Assembly: GCA_900548355.1 (NCBI GenBank)
Contig: URKR01000030.1
Location: 1-22,708, forward strand
Origin: an uncultured Oscillospiraceae bacterium
GTDB taxonomy: Bacteria > Bacillota > Clostridia > Oscillospirales > Ruminococcaceae
Length of the DNA: 22,708 nucleotides
Direction: 5' to 3'
Position numbers and translations under genes: made by a program. The notes under the pieces are model-generated. The model searched no databases. It saw only the letters and a list, made by a program, of their open reading frames with translations, and was not told the DNA's origin. Each line of letters begins with the position of its first letter. The stretch's first letter is position 1. Shown piece after piece: positions 1 through 8,187 of this stretch.

Positions 1-3000
1 TGCCGTCCGCGAAACGCCCGGTATCGTCGATGAACAGATGCCCGTCTTCGCCATAGACGGCGCTGGCCACCCACTCATTGTAGAAGCCGTTGGGGCCGTT
101 GACCTCCACCAGACGGTAGTGGCCCAGGGGCAGTTTTTCGGGCAGGGCCAGCATGCCGGTATCATCGGTATAGAAGGTGTCGATCTCCTTTGGCAGCGCC
201 GGGTTGGAGGTATCGGTCATAGTGACCAGCTTGGCGTGACCGTTCTCATCGTAGATGTGGTTGCCCTGGTCGTCCATCCAGTAGATCTGGAACGCGGCAC
301 CCTTGAGCAGAACCGGCTTGCCGGTTTCCTCGTCAATTTTGGTCACCCGCAAATAGACCTCGATCTCTTCATCCAGCACCGTGTACTTCTGGTAGCTGTC
401 GGACGGGGTCTGCACGGCATCCTTGGGATTGGCCATAGCGGACTGGAGATTGGATTCGTCCGTGGGGTCAATGTCCACAATGAAGGGCTGGGCCTGGAAC
501 ACGTCTTTCGGGGTGGTGGTCTCGACGACTAAATATTGCCCGTAGGGCAGCCCCTGCACGCGGATGGTGCCGGTGTCGTTGGAGTAAATTTCCGCCAACT
601 GATACTCGTTGGGGCGGCCTGTGGCTACCCAGCCGTCACCCTTCCCGTTGCGATAGTCGCCAGCTTCGGTAAGAGATTCATTGTACGCTGCGATTTGATC
701 AGCGTTGACCTCGTAGGTTTTGACGATGGCCTGGGTCTCACCGCTGAAATCGTACTTGGGATGGCTTTCGTCGTACTCCGGGTCGATGTAGGCGTCCAGA
801 ATAGAATTGAGCAGGTACTTGCCGCTGCGGCTCTGGGCAAACTGTTCCTCTTTGGACAAATCGGAGATCAGGTAGAAGGTAAAACCGGCTCTTTCCAGGT
901 CGATGCCATCCGAACTGCCGGTGCTGGAAACGTGCTTGGAAAGTTCTACGTTGCCTTTCATCACCTGATCCTGAGATTCTGCCAGCACATTATCCCGGTG
1001 CAGATGATAGTTGGCGCTATAGTCGGTGGTGTCGAGTTGTTCTCCCTCGGCCTGCCGGTTATCCTCAAAGGCTGTCTTTTCGATGTACCAGCCCTCATCG
1101 GCGTATGCCGGGGTAATGTAATAGTTGTGCTCGTCGCAGAGGTAGCCGGTGGCATAGCTTTCGTAGTAGCCGTCATAGGTCTTGGTGCCGTCCAGTGCCT
1201 TGCTCTGGCCGATGTACGACCACTGATGTTTGTACACATAGTCGGTGTACTGCCCCTGTCCGTTGGTAGCCAATGGTGACGTAGTGCCTGTCGGCTCCTT
1301 GGTTTTGGAATCCACATCGGGGTAGGTGCCAGACAACTTGTAAGCACCGTCCTCCACGGGGATAACAACACCGGTGCCGCGCTCGACAATGTAGTATTTG
1401 CCGAGGTAGAGGTTCGAGAAGGTCAACCAGCCATCCTTGATCTCTGCGCTGGCCACTAGATGGTCTTTGGCCAGCACCGGCAGGTAGTCATCCACCCACT
1501 GGCCGGAGTTGTCCCGGATGGTAGTATGCCAGATGGGCGTGCCGTCGGGATAGGTGATCTTGCTGTAATCCACCGTACCGGTCACGCCATCCGGGTGCTG
1601 AATGTCCTCGGCAGCATACAGGTCATACACCGCGCCGTCCAGCCGGGCGTCAGCGTGGGCCTGGCCGCTGGCCATGGCATCACCATTGGTATCACGGCCA
1701 CCAACATAGCGCACGGCGTCCAGATCGACCTTGGACAGAGAAATCTCTCCCAGCACGCGGTCGTTCTGCATGACGCCCTCCACCGGGGTCATGGTATAGC
1801 TGTCCTCGTTGGCGGCGGTGCCGGAGTTGTCGGTGTTGTAAGTACGGCCTGCATCCTGGTACTGCACTTCGGCGGCAGGCTCGTCGCTGGCCTTGTAGAT
1901 AGTGACGGTGGTCTCGACGCCGCCACTGGTCAGCAGCTTGGTGCCGCCCGTGTAGCTGGTGGCGATGTCGGCACTGTAATGCGAGTTGTCCAGTGTGATA
2001 ACGTTGCCGTCGTTGGCGGCGGTGATCTCGATGTAGTAGCCGCGCTTGCCCAGCGGGGTGCCTGCGGTGCCGGGATGCTCCACGTCTGTCCAGTCGCCGT
2101 AGTAGCCGGACGGTGCGCGTGTTTCGACGATGATGAATTTGCCCTCGTTGCGCTGGGTATAATACATCTTCCGGCTGGTGTCATACTCGGTGCCATAGTT
2201 GGAGCCGTTGGCAACGGAGTAAGTGCCATCCGGGTTGCGCACAACGCTGTACTGGTTGTACCCGCCATAGGGGATGTACTGCTGGGTGGCGGTGTCCCAT
2301 TCGTAGACCTCATACAGTGCGTCGCCGGCAATTTGCTCGCCGGTCTCGCTGTCCACCTTTTTCAGATTGACCTGCAGGCTCCACTCGTCATTTTTCATGA
2401 CGTAGTCGTTGGAACTGTCAGCAGGCACAGTGATGGTTTGGTGGCTGCCCAGCGCGCCGTCAAATTCCTCAAAACCATACGGTACATCAATTTCATCATA
2501 CTGGAAAGCAATGGAGGCCAGTTCGGCGCGGGCGGCTGCAATGGCTGCATCCACCATTCCCTGGGCCTCGGCTTGCAGCTGCGAAATGGCGGCGTTTTTG
2601 GCTGCCTCTGCCGCCGCATCCGCTTCGGCCTGGCTGCTGAAAGGCCCTTCCTGGCCGCTCAGCTGCGTAGTGGAGGTCTTGGTCACCTCGTAATGCACCG
2701 TCCAGGTAGCGGTGGCGTCGCCGCCGTTGTTTTGGTAATTGTCATCCTGCGTGTGGCCGCTGGTGGTGATGGTCTGCGCACCGGCGGGGCTCATCTGCCA
2801 GCTGCCGCCGTCGATGCTGCCGCTGGTTTTGGAAGGCGTGACGGTGATTTTAGCACCGTCCACCTTTTCGCCGGTCTCCAGCTGCTGTTTGTCTGCATTG
2901 ACCGTGAAGGTCAGATCGAAGCTGCCGCTGGCGCTCTGAGCCGGGGCGGTCCAATTGGCGGAATAGTATTCGGTGTCGGGCACATCCGGGATATCCGTAC

Positions 3001-4615
3001 CGCTGCCTTCCGAAATTTCTTCACCCACAATGGCAACGATCTGCCAGGCGTACCCGGCAGGCGGGTTATAGATATAGGTGTAATACCCGTTTTCGCCGGA
3101 GTAGGTAGCCGCTCGGTTCTCCGTTCCCTGTTCAGCCAGCGCCTGGGCCGAAGCCCGGTAGGTCTGCGCAGCAAGGCTGTCCGGGTAGTGCTCCATGATC
3201 CACAGCTGGGTGTCATCGTAATAGCGGTAGGCGGTTTCTGCGGCATTTTCTTCCGTCAGCCCATAGGTCGTGGCCGGTGCATCGCTGTGCTTTTCTTCCA
3301 GCAAACCAAGCGACAACTGGTTGAGCCCGCCCCAGATGTTGATCTGGTTGGCATAGTGGTTGCCCGGTGTGTATTGCCCCGGCTCCAGCTTGGATACATA
3401 CGAGAAATTGTAAGTAGGGCAGCCGTTGGGTTGGCCGTTAAGACCGTGTGAGCAGCAATAGGCTTCTTGGCCATTAAACCAAATGAGCCAAGTGCCTCCT
3501 TCAAAGCTGATCGAGGTGATCTTGCCAGTGGTAAAAGGCGGTGTCGGCCCGGCCGCATAGGTGCTGATACCAGCATTGGCGGTAGTGATTGGGTTTGCGC
3601 CGCCGCCATCGGTCACTTTGACCTGCAGACTTTTACGTTGCTGACCACCGTCCGGGGCGGTATACACAAATTCGGCAGTAAAATTCTGTGCAGCCCGCAC
3701 ATAGATGCCGTGGGCCGCCGCGGAAGTTTCAGTATACGAGGCGCACAGGATGTCCTCGGCTTCTGCGGCGTCGGCCGCGTTGCCCTCATAGTCCAGCAGC
3801 GTCACGCTGTCCGGCAGGATGATCTCGGTCGTGCTGCCATTGGCCGGGTACTCCACCTGCACCATGATGGGCACAATGGCGTAATCCTCGCCCGCCATCC
3901 TATCAACTGTGATGACTTCGCCGTCTGCATGGAGCGCCGCGGCGTCGATATGCGCGTCCACACCGTCGTACAGATCGGTGACCCATTCCGAGATGGAGAT
4001 GCGCGTTTCCCCGGTGGCGATGGGCAGGCCCATGCTGCCGATATAACTGCCGGTGGGTTCGTCCGGCAGGTCGCCGTACAGCGCACGGCGGATCTCATCC
4101 AGTTCAGGCGTCCCGTCCGGCCCGGTTGCGGTGGGGTTTTCCATCGCGGTGTAGGTCGCGGCCAGAATGACGGCCAGCGCCGCATAGGCGTCCTGTACCC
4201 GCTCGTCGCTGCGCTCCGCTTCGGAGATCTGGTTGTAGAGTTCCTCGGCTTCCGACAGCGGCGCGCAGGCTTCCTCCTGGGCGACGGTCGCTTCGTTCAG
4301 AGCGGCTTCCAGCTCAGCGTTATCGGGGTTCGCCAGCCACGCTTCATGAGCCAGGCCCCAGGCATTGCTGGCCGCGACCATGCCATCCCGGTCTAACTCA
4401 TTGACGGCGTCAATGAACGCCTGGGCCCGCTCGCTGAGATCGGCAGGCGCAGCCGTCTCCGGCGTGGCCGCTGTCTCAGCTGTGGCCAGCTTTTTGCCAC
4501 CGTCTGCAGCATCGGCACGTATTGCAGTCGCGCCGGTGCTTGTCAGCAGGCAAAGGCCCGCCAGGAGCGCGGCTGTTGCCCGCCGTACACCTTTCCATTT
4601 GATTTTTCGATTCAT
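1..4615 (-). CDS. Giant secreted SpaA/Cna_B-domain surface protein (C-terminus beyond the window)
   Basis: The frame is open from the ATG at 4615 to the left edge, giving 1,538 residues without a stop; the C-terminus, where an LPxTG-type sorting signal would be expected, is missing. Residues 1–35 form a signal peptide (basic start, then hydrophobic ALLAGLCLLT). A helical alanine/glutamate-rich part follows. Around residues 369–396 a segment with WLIWFNGQEAYCCSHG, and further on INIWGGLNQ, resembles the Cys/Gln pattern of thioester adhesin domains, but this is uncertain. Residues about 660–710 look coiled-coil. Four Cna_B/SpaA-like modules start near residues 742, 954, 1219 and 1416, each with a VxLxKVD-like first strand and a late GxYxxVE motif, consistent with Lys-Asn isopeptide-stabilised folds. 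AAGGAG lies 7 bases before the ATG. Such proteins are common cargo of conjugative elements, where they probably aid cell–cell contact. Confidence 0.88.
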   Translation of the reverse strand, partial: MNRKIKWKGVRRATAALLAGLCLLTSTGATAIRADAADGGKKLATAETAATPETAAPADLSERAQAFIDAVNELDRDGMVAASNAWGLAHEAWLANPDNAELEAALNEATVAQEEACAPLSEAEELYNQISEAERSDERVQDAYAALAVILAATYTAMENPTATGPDGTPELDEIRRALYGDLPDEPTGSYIGSMGLPIATGETRISISEWVTDLYDGVDAHIDAAALHADGEVITVDRMAGEDYAIVPIMVQVEYPANGSTTEIILPDSVTLLDYEGNAADAAEAEDILCASYTETSAAAHGIYVRAAQNFTAEFVYTAPDGGQQRKSLQVKVTDGGGANPITTANAGISTYAAGPTPPFTTGKITSISFEGGTWLIWFNGQEAYCCSHGLNGQPNGCPTYNFSYVSKLEPGQYTPGNHYANQINIWGGLNQLSLGLLEEKHSDAPATTYGLTEENAAETAYRYYDDTQLWIMEHYPDSLAAQTYRASAQALAEQGTENRAATYSGENGYYTYIYNPPAGYAWQIVAIVGEEISEGSGTDIPDVPDTEYYSANWTAPAQSASGSFDLTFTVNADKQQLETGEKVDGAKITVTPSKTSGSIDGGSWQMSPAGAQTITTSGHTQDDNYQNNGGDATATWTVHYEVTKTSTTQLSGQEGPFSSQAEADAAAEAAKNAAISQLQAEAQGMVDAAIAAARAELASIAFQYDEIDVPYGFEEFDGALGSHQTITVPADSSNDYVMKNDEWSLQVNLKKVDSETGEQIAGDALYEVYEWDTATQQYIPYGGYNQYSVVRNPDGTYSVANGSNYGTEYDTSRKMYYTQRNEGKFIIVETRAPSGYYGDWTDVEHPGTAGTPLGKRGYYIEITAANDGNVITLDNSHYSADIATSYTGGTKLLTSGGVETTVTIYKASDEPAAEVQYQDAGRTYNTDNSGTAANEDSYTMTPVEGVMQNDRVLGEISLSKVDLDAVRYVGGRDTNGDAMASGQAHADARLDGAVYDLYAAEDIQHPDGVTGTVDYSKITYPDGTPIWHTTIRDNSGQWVDDYLPVLAKDHLVASAEIKDGWLTFSNLYLGKYYIVERGTGVVIPVEDGAYKLSGTYPDVDSKTKEPTGTTSPLATNGQGQYTDYVYKHQWSYIGQSKALDGTKTYDGYYESYATGYLCDEHNYYITPAYADEGWYIEKTAFEDNRQAEGEQLDTTDYSANYHLHRDNVLAESQDQVMKGNVELSKHVSSTGSSDGIDLERAGFTFYLISDLSKEEQFAQSRSGKYLLNSILDAYIDPEYDESHPKYDFSGETQAIVKTYEVNADQIAAYNESLTEAGDYRNGKGDGWVATGRPNEYQLAEIYSNDTGTIRVQGLPYGQYLVVETTTPKDVFQAQPFIVDIDPTDESNLQSAMANPKDAVQTPSDSYQKYTVLDEEIEVYLRVTKIDEETGKPVLLKGAAFQIYWMDDQGNHIYDENGHAKLVTMTDTSNPALPKEIDTFYTDDTGMLALPEKLPLGHYRLVEVNGPNGFYNEWVASAVYGEDGHLFIDDTGRFADG

Positions 4616-4641
4616 AAGCAAACTCCTTATGGTATGAAATG

Positions 4642-4684
4642 AAAAAAGCCCACAGCATGGCTGCCATGCAACCATGCCACGGGC
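4642..4684 (-). terminator. Intrinsic terminator after the cyclotransferase gene
   Basis: On the minus strand a 13-bp stem (arms 4672–4684 and 4648–4660, with three G·U pairs) and an 11-base loop are followed by six T (4647–4642). It sits between the cyclotransferase stop and the ribosome site of the surface-protein gene. There is no room for a promoter between it and that gene, so expression of the surface protein needs read-through or antitermination. Confidence 0.85.
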
Positions 4685-4703
4685 GCGGGTCAAAGGTTCG
4701 TAT

Positions 4704-5183
4704 TTATCTTTCGGCGCCAGAGTGGTTCCGCTTGTGCGATTGTGCCTGTACGTCTCTTGCTCGTGCTGCCGCTTGCAGCACGGCTTTCGGGTCGAACCCG
4801 GCCAGCCGATACCCCGCCAAAACCGTTTGCAGATAAGTGGCGGCAGGCGGCTGCACTTTCTCACAGTAGGGCGCGGTCATAACATAGGCCACAACGGTTT
4901 GCGGCCCGGAATCCGTCTGCACCGGCAGCAGTTCCTTTGTGTACAGGTGCGGGTAACCCTCGTAGCGGTCGAGCGTCAACTCGTCCCAGGCGTTGACCCG
5001 CCACAGCAGGCCATTCACCCGGCTGCCCGCTTTGGGCAGGATCGTCAGCACACTGCGCCGGAAGGCCAGTTCGTATCCTTCCAGCACAGCCTTGCCGACC
5101 ACCCCGGCCTGCGGGCAGCGGACGGCCATCTGGCCAAGGTTCAGGTTGGAGCCATAGGCAAAATACAGTTCTTCCAAAAGCAT
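4704..5183 (-). CDS. Gamma-glutamylcyclotransferase-like (AIG2/GGCT fold) protein
   Basis: This 159-residue protein has the family's opening motif YFAYGSNLN (residues 7–15) and the DRYEGYP motif in which Glu75 is the expected catalytic acid. Known members cleave gamma-glutamyl amides to release 5-oxoproline; the substrate here is unknown. It lies directly after the amidoligase gene. The amidoligase stop TAG is part of this gene's ribosome site TAGGAGG, so the two are translationally coupled and probably act on one product, one forming an amide bond and the other cleaving it. The ATG at 5183 is only 2 bases from GGAGG, whereas TTG at 5177 is 8 bases away, so the true start may be TTG (157 residues). 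The last 30 residues are basic and poorly conserved-looking. Confidence 0.85.
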   Translation of the reverse strand: MLLEELYFAYGSNLNLGQMAVRCPQAGVVGKAVLEGYELAFRRSVLTILPKAGSRVNGLLWRVNAWDELTLDRYEGYPHLYTKELLPVQTDSGPQTVVAYVMTAPYCEKVQPPAATYLQTVLAGYRLAGFDPKAVLQAAARARDVQAQSHKRNHSGAER

Positions 5184-5189
5184 CGCCTC

Positions 5190-6164
5190 CTATCGGGCAT
5201 CGCCGCGGGTATGGCGGCGCTGGTAACTTTCATACTGGTTGCGGTCGCGCAGCCAGGCCGGGTCGCCGGGCAGGCGCTTGAGCAGGTGCATCCGCACATT
5301 CTTGTATTCGGGGCCGATAAGCCCCAATCGAAGCAAGAATGTGCGAAACGTAAACGCAGGATTATTCCCGACCGGCGTCTTGCGGGCCACCGTCTTTTCC
5401 AGGTTGATGGCCTGGGCCGACATGGCCAGCGCCAACGTGATGTCGGCGCGGACCTCCCCGGCGTGCAATGTACTCTCAAAACAGCGCCATTCCACGGTGC
5501 CGTGGTAAAACACCGAATGAAGGTTGAGGGCGTAGTACCGTGACCAGTTGTAATGGTCGTGCGCACCGTCTCGGCCCTCGTACCAGGCGCGGCGGAGCTG
5601 CTCCATCGAAAGGCTCGGCGGCATATTGCGAACTACCTTCATCACATTTTCCCGCGACAATTGGCAATACTGCTGCACCCTTCGCGGCTGGGTGCCCAGT
5701 GCCTTCAGGATCAGGTCCTCCTTCGAGTACATGATGGATAGCAGGTTCCGCAAGCTGCGCGGCGTATGATTCGCCGCATCCACATGAACGTGCAGCCCGC
5801 AGCTGGGGTTGACCACTGCCCCGGCATGGCGCAGCGCCCGCACGACCTCCTGCAACTTGCCCATCTCGGCATATTCCAGCACCGGCGAGTTCAGCTCTAC
5901 CTTATAGGCCGAATCTCGGGCCGGTTCCTGCCGCCGGCCAACGCGCTGCGTTGCCTGGATGCTGCTGTCATAGACAAAGCGCCATTTCTTGCCATCGTTG
6001 TCAACAACGTCCCAGGGGTCATAAATGCGGGATTCATGCGTCTGGCGCGCCATTGTACCAAACAGCGCAGCCACCGCACCGGCGGCCTGCTGCCGGGTGA
6101 TGCCGGTCATCTCGATCTCGCAGCCAAATTTCTGGTCGCGGAAGTCAAGGGGCAGGGACCGCAC
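5190..6164 (-). CDS. Glutamine-synthetase-fold amidoligase (Amidoligase_2 family)
   Basis: About 321–324 residues. FGCEIEMTG near the N-terminus is the acidic metal/ATP-binding strand of the COOH-NH2 ligase family, CGLHVHVD (about residues 122–129) is its central His/Asp motif, and VEWRCFEST follows in the C-terminal half. The family is predicted to form amide or peptide bonds with ATP and is found repeatedly next to AIG2-like cyclotransferases in mobile elements, as here. The substrate (peptide tag, cell wall or metabolite) is not known. The frame opens at GTG 6164, which overlaps the GGAGG at 6168–6164 and so cannot use it; CTG at 6155 is 8 bases away and is the better start. The gene overlaps the 3' end of the methyltransferase gene by about 10–20 bases, implying coupling. 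Confidence 0.85.
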   Translation of the reverse strand: MRSLPLDFRDQKFGCEIEMTGITRQQAAGAVAALFGTMARQTHESRIYDPWDVVDNDGKKWRFVYDSSIQATQRVGRRQEPARDSAYKVELNSPVLEYAEMGKLQEVVRALRHAGAVVNPSCGLHVHVDAANHTPRSLRNLLSIMYSKEDLILKALGTQPRRVQQYCQLSRENVMKVVRNMPPSLSMEQLRRAWYEGRDGAHDHYNWSRYYALNLHSVFYHGTVEWRCFESTLHAGEVRADITLALAMSAQAINLEKTVARKTPVGNNPAFTFRTFLLRLGLIGPEYKNVRMHLLKRLPGDPAWLRDRNQYESYQRRHTRGDAR

Positions 6165-7278
6165 CTCCGTTCAGTTCGGCATCCACCGCCGCCAGTCTGC
6201 GGCCGATGGCTTCCACCACAGTGACCGTCACGCCGTTGCCGGCCTGTCTGTATACCTGGTTGTCGCTTTGAATGGCCAACACCTTATCGATGCGGTCATC
6301 CTGCCAGCCCTGCAGCCGCAGGCATTCCCGCGGGGTCAGGCGGCGAATACGGGTGCCGCACAGTACGCCAGAGGCTTCTCGTTTATGATTGCGGATACCA
6401 CCGTTCTGCTTGGCGGTCAGGCAGCGGGCGATCTCTGTGGTTTCAGGATCACGGTTCATATCGATGAAACATAGTGTCCTCTGTGTGCTGCTGGTTGTAA
6501 GCGTGTGGGCAATTTTATGCCCCACCCGGCCGCGGCGGGTGTTGGTGCTGTAGTAGCTGATGTCGATGCTGTCCCCGGGATAGGCTATCTTATAGCCTTT
6601 CCGGGTCGCTTCTTTGATGGGCAGCCCTACAGCATACAGGCCGGTCCGTCCGCCGAAACCTCCAGCCAAAGCCGAAAGCGTACAGCTTACACCTGTGGGG
6701 GAATAGATCCGCTTCCCTTGCGCTCCTGGTTGGATTTGTGCAAGAGAAGTTCCTGCTGTTTCGGTGAAAGGTAGTATTTTTCCTCTACATCGGTCATCAA
6801 GATATCCGACAATGTACACGCGGCGGCGGGATTGGGGGACGCCGAAATCTTTGCTGTTAAGCACCTGCCATTCCACACCATACCCCAGTCGGTCCAGCGC
6901 ATCGAGGATCGCCGCAAACGTCCGTCCGCCGTCATGAGACAGCAGACCGGGTACGTTTTCAAACAGCAGATAGCGAGGCTTCCGGGCTTCAGCCAGACGG
7001 GCAAGTTCAAAGAAGAGGGTGCCGCGGGGGTCTCCGAATCCCTGGCGGCGTCCAGCAAGGCTGAAAGCCTGGCAGGGAAATCCGCCGCAGAGCAGGTCGA
7101 AGTCGGGCATGGTTGCGGGGTCGGCATTTCTGGCATCTTCGATGTACCACTCTCCTTTGCAATCGAACAGCGCACGGTAACTGCGCTCGGCGTATTTGTC
7201 GCACTCGCAGTGTCCCACGCAAACAAAACCGCCGGCACGGGTCAGCCCCTCGCGGAAGCCGCCGATGCCGGCAAACAT
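6145..7278 (-). CDS. C5-cytosine DNA methyltransferase, N-terminus possibly damaged
   Basis: Transfers a methyl group from SAM to C5 of cytosine in DNA. All main motifs are present: FAGIGG (motif I, residues 2–7), GGFPCQAFS with catalytic Cys69 (IV), ENV at 107–109 (VI), QSRRRVYIVG at 149–158 (VIII), RRLTPRECLRLQGW (IX) and QAGNGV (X). The length of 377 residues is normal for a stand-alone enzyme; no restriction endonuclease gene adjoins, so it probably masks the element against host restriction. The usual N-terminus places IRFID before MFAGIGG. Here the codons for KTIRFID are present in frame but have no normal start codon and are preceded by TGA. The ribosome site GGGAGGG (7313–7307) abuts an out-of-frame ATG. 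Translation may begin at ATG 7278 or at a rare start such as ATT 7293. Confidence 0.9.
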   Translation of the reverse strand: MFAGIGGFREGLTRAGGFVCVGHCECDKYAERSYRALFDCKGEWYIEDARNADPATMPDFDLLCGGFPCQAFSLAGRRQGFGDPRGTLFFELARLAEARKPRYLLFENVPGLLSHDGGRTFAAILDALDRLGYGVEWQVLNSKDFGVPQSRRRVYIVGYLDDRCRGKILPFTETAGTSLAQIQPGAQGKRIYSPTGVSCTLSALAGGFGGRTGLYAVGLPIKEATRKGYKIAYPGDSIDISYYSTNTRRGRVGHKIAHTLTTSSTQRTLCFIDMNRDPETTEIARCLTAKQNGGIRNHKREASGVLCGTRIRRLTPRECLRLQGWQDDRIDKVLAIQSDNQVYRQAGNGVTVTVVEAIGRRLAAVDAELNGGAVPAP

Positions 7279-7317
7279 ATCAATAAAACGAATGGTCTTT
7301 CAGCATCCCTCCCAAAC

Positions 7318-7363
7318 AAAAAAGCCCGCATCGCCTGCCATCTATGTGGCAAGCATTGCAGGC
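7318..7363 (-). terminator. Intrinsic terminator before the methyltransferase gene
   Basis: On the minus strand a 16-bp stem (arms 7363–7348 and 7339–7324, one A·A mismatch, three G·U pairs) with an 8-base loop is followed by six T (7323–7318). The next gene's ribosome site begins only 5 bases later, so no promoter separates them. Confidence 0.85.
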
Positions 7364-7388
7364 GTGTAAACTTATGGTTCGGTCCTGT

Positions 7389-7886
7389 TTACCGCGCTTC
7401 CTCACGGAAGCGGGTGCCGGCCGGCACAGGCCGCTGCCGGGCAAGCTGCTCGACACAGTGTGCCAGCAGCGGCGTCTCGTAGGCATAGAGGCAGAAGTTG
7501 GTTTCGCCTTTACGCGGGTCACAGCGCAGCAGGTAGGTGCGGCTCGCTGTCTTGAGTTTGACGCCGTACACGGCCGCGTAGCCGGTCCTCAGCGCCGTTT
7601 CCGGGTGGCGGGCGCAGAACTCGGCCATGCGGTGCCGATCCGCCAAAAGGCCGCAGCCGCCCTTGGCCCGCAGAGCGTGAACTACCCTATTGAGTTCGAC
7701 GCCAAAGTCATGGGTCTTGAACTGTGCCTGGTGGTCTACCCATTCGGGGTAGAATTCCCGGCCCGAGCCGAAGTCCCCCTGCAGATGGCCGATACAGCCG
7801 GAACGGCTGTCCAACTGCTCGTCCTGGTCAAATGCGAACGGGATCTCTGCCGGCCGGATGCCGGTAATGTCAAGTTGCAAAATCAT
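7389..7886 (-). CDS. Hypothetical element protein
   Basis: I do not recognise this 165-residue protein. It is soluble, with no signal peptide or membrane segment. It contains FDQDEQ near residue 20, a REFYPEW stretch and a Cys-containing C-terminal half with YLLRCDPRKGETNFCLYAY. The open frame extends back to 7925, but that would run through the hairpin at 7902–7926. The ATG at 7886 follows AAGGGGG by 1 base, and the TTG at 7880 follows it by 7 bases; either may be the start. It lies between two terminator-like hairpins in the cargo block, upstream of the methyltransferase. Genes of this kind often sit in this part of Firmicute integrative elements, but I cannot assign a function. Confidence 0.7.
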   Translation of the reverse strand: MILQLDITGIRPAEIPFAFDQDEQLDSRSGCIGHLQGDFGSGREFYPEWVDHQAQFKTHDFGVELNRVVHALRAKGGCGLLADRHRMAEFCARHPETALRTGYAAVYGVKLKTASRTYLLRCDPRKGETNFCLYAYETPLLAHCVEQLARQRPVPAGTRFREEAR

Positions 7887-7901
7887 TCCCCCTTCAAAGG
7901 A

Positions 7902-7926
7902 AATGGCCCGCAGGCTGCGGGCCATT
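7902..7926 (-). terminator. Hairpin with T-rich tail between two small element genes
   Basis: Perfect 11-bp inverted repeat (7902–7912 and 7916–7926) with a 3-base loop, followed on the minus strand by TTTCCTTT-like sequence. The uridine run is interrupted, so it is a weak terminator or an RNA stability element. It starts 3 bases after the stop of the upstream gene. Confidence 0.55.
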
Positions 7927-7929
7927 GGG

Positions 7930-8187
7930 TCACTTTTTGATCTCCCAGCTGTCCAGGATCAGGAAGTCCAGCGGATAGAACTCACCTTGGCCAGTGCGGA
8001 TGCATTTGGCAGCGTAGGCCAGGTTGGCTTCCCTGCTGCCCTGGTCTGCGACGATGTACAGGCTGGGAAGGCTGAAGACGTACATTTTGTCGCCATCGTC
8101 CGTTACAAGGTGCATTCCGGGTTTGATCTCATCACCGTTGCGGTCATACCGCTCTCTCGGCATCTGCATCGAATGCAGGGTCGTCAT
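7930..8187 (-). CDS. Small hypothetical element protein
   Basis: About 79–85 residues, family not recognised. The core begins RYDRNGDEIKPGMHL, then a short beta-rich part and an FYPLDFLILDSWEIKK end. The reading frame is open back to 8289, but there it only mirrors the acidic repeats of the overlapping upstream gene and yields an artificial Met/Arg-rich stretch. ATG at 8187 is chosen; 8169 and 8163 are alternatives, and none has a convincing ribosome site. With the 8187 start it overlaps the upstream gene (stop at 8144) by 44 bases, so translation is probably coupled. Similar small proteins with a YDRNGxEI opening are, to my recollection, frequent in gut Firmicute integrative elements. Confidence 0.6.
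   Translation of the reverse strand: MTTLHSMQMPRERYDRNGDEIKPGMHLVTDDGDKMYVFSLPSLYIVADQGSREANLAYAAKCIRTGQGEFYPLDFLILDSWEIKK

Noticed and set aside
1460..3451. 663-codon open frame on the plus strand
   Set aside because: It is the antisense of the surface-protein gene, whose frame has a signal peptide and Cna_B modules. The plus-strand product has no recognisable domain and is biased Val/Gly-rich as expected from a mirrored frame.
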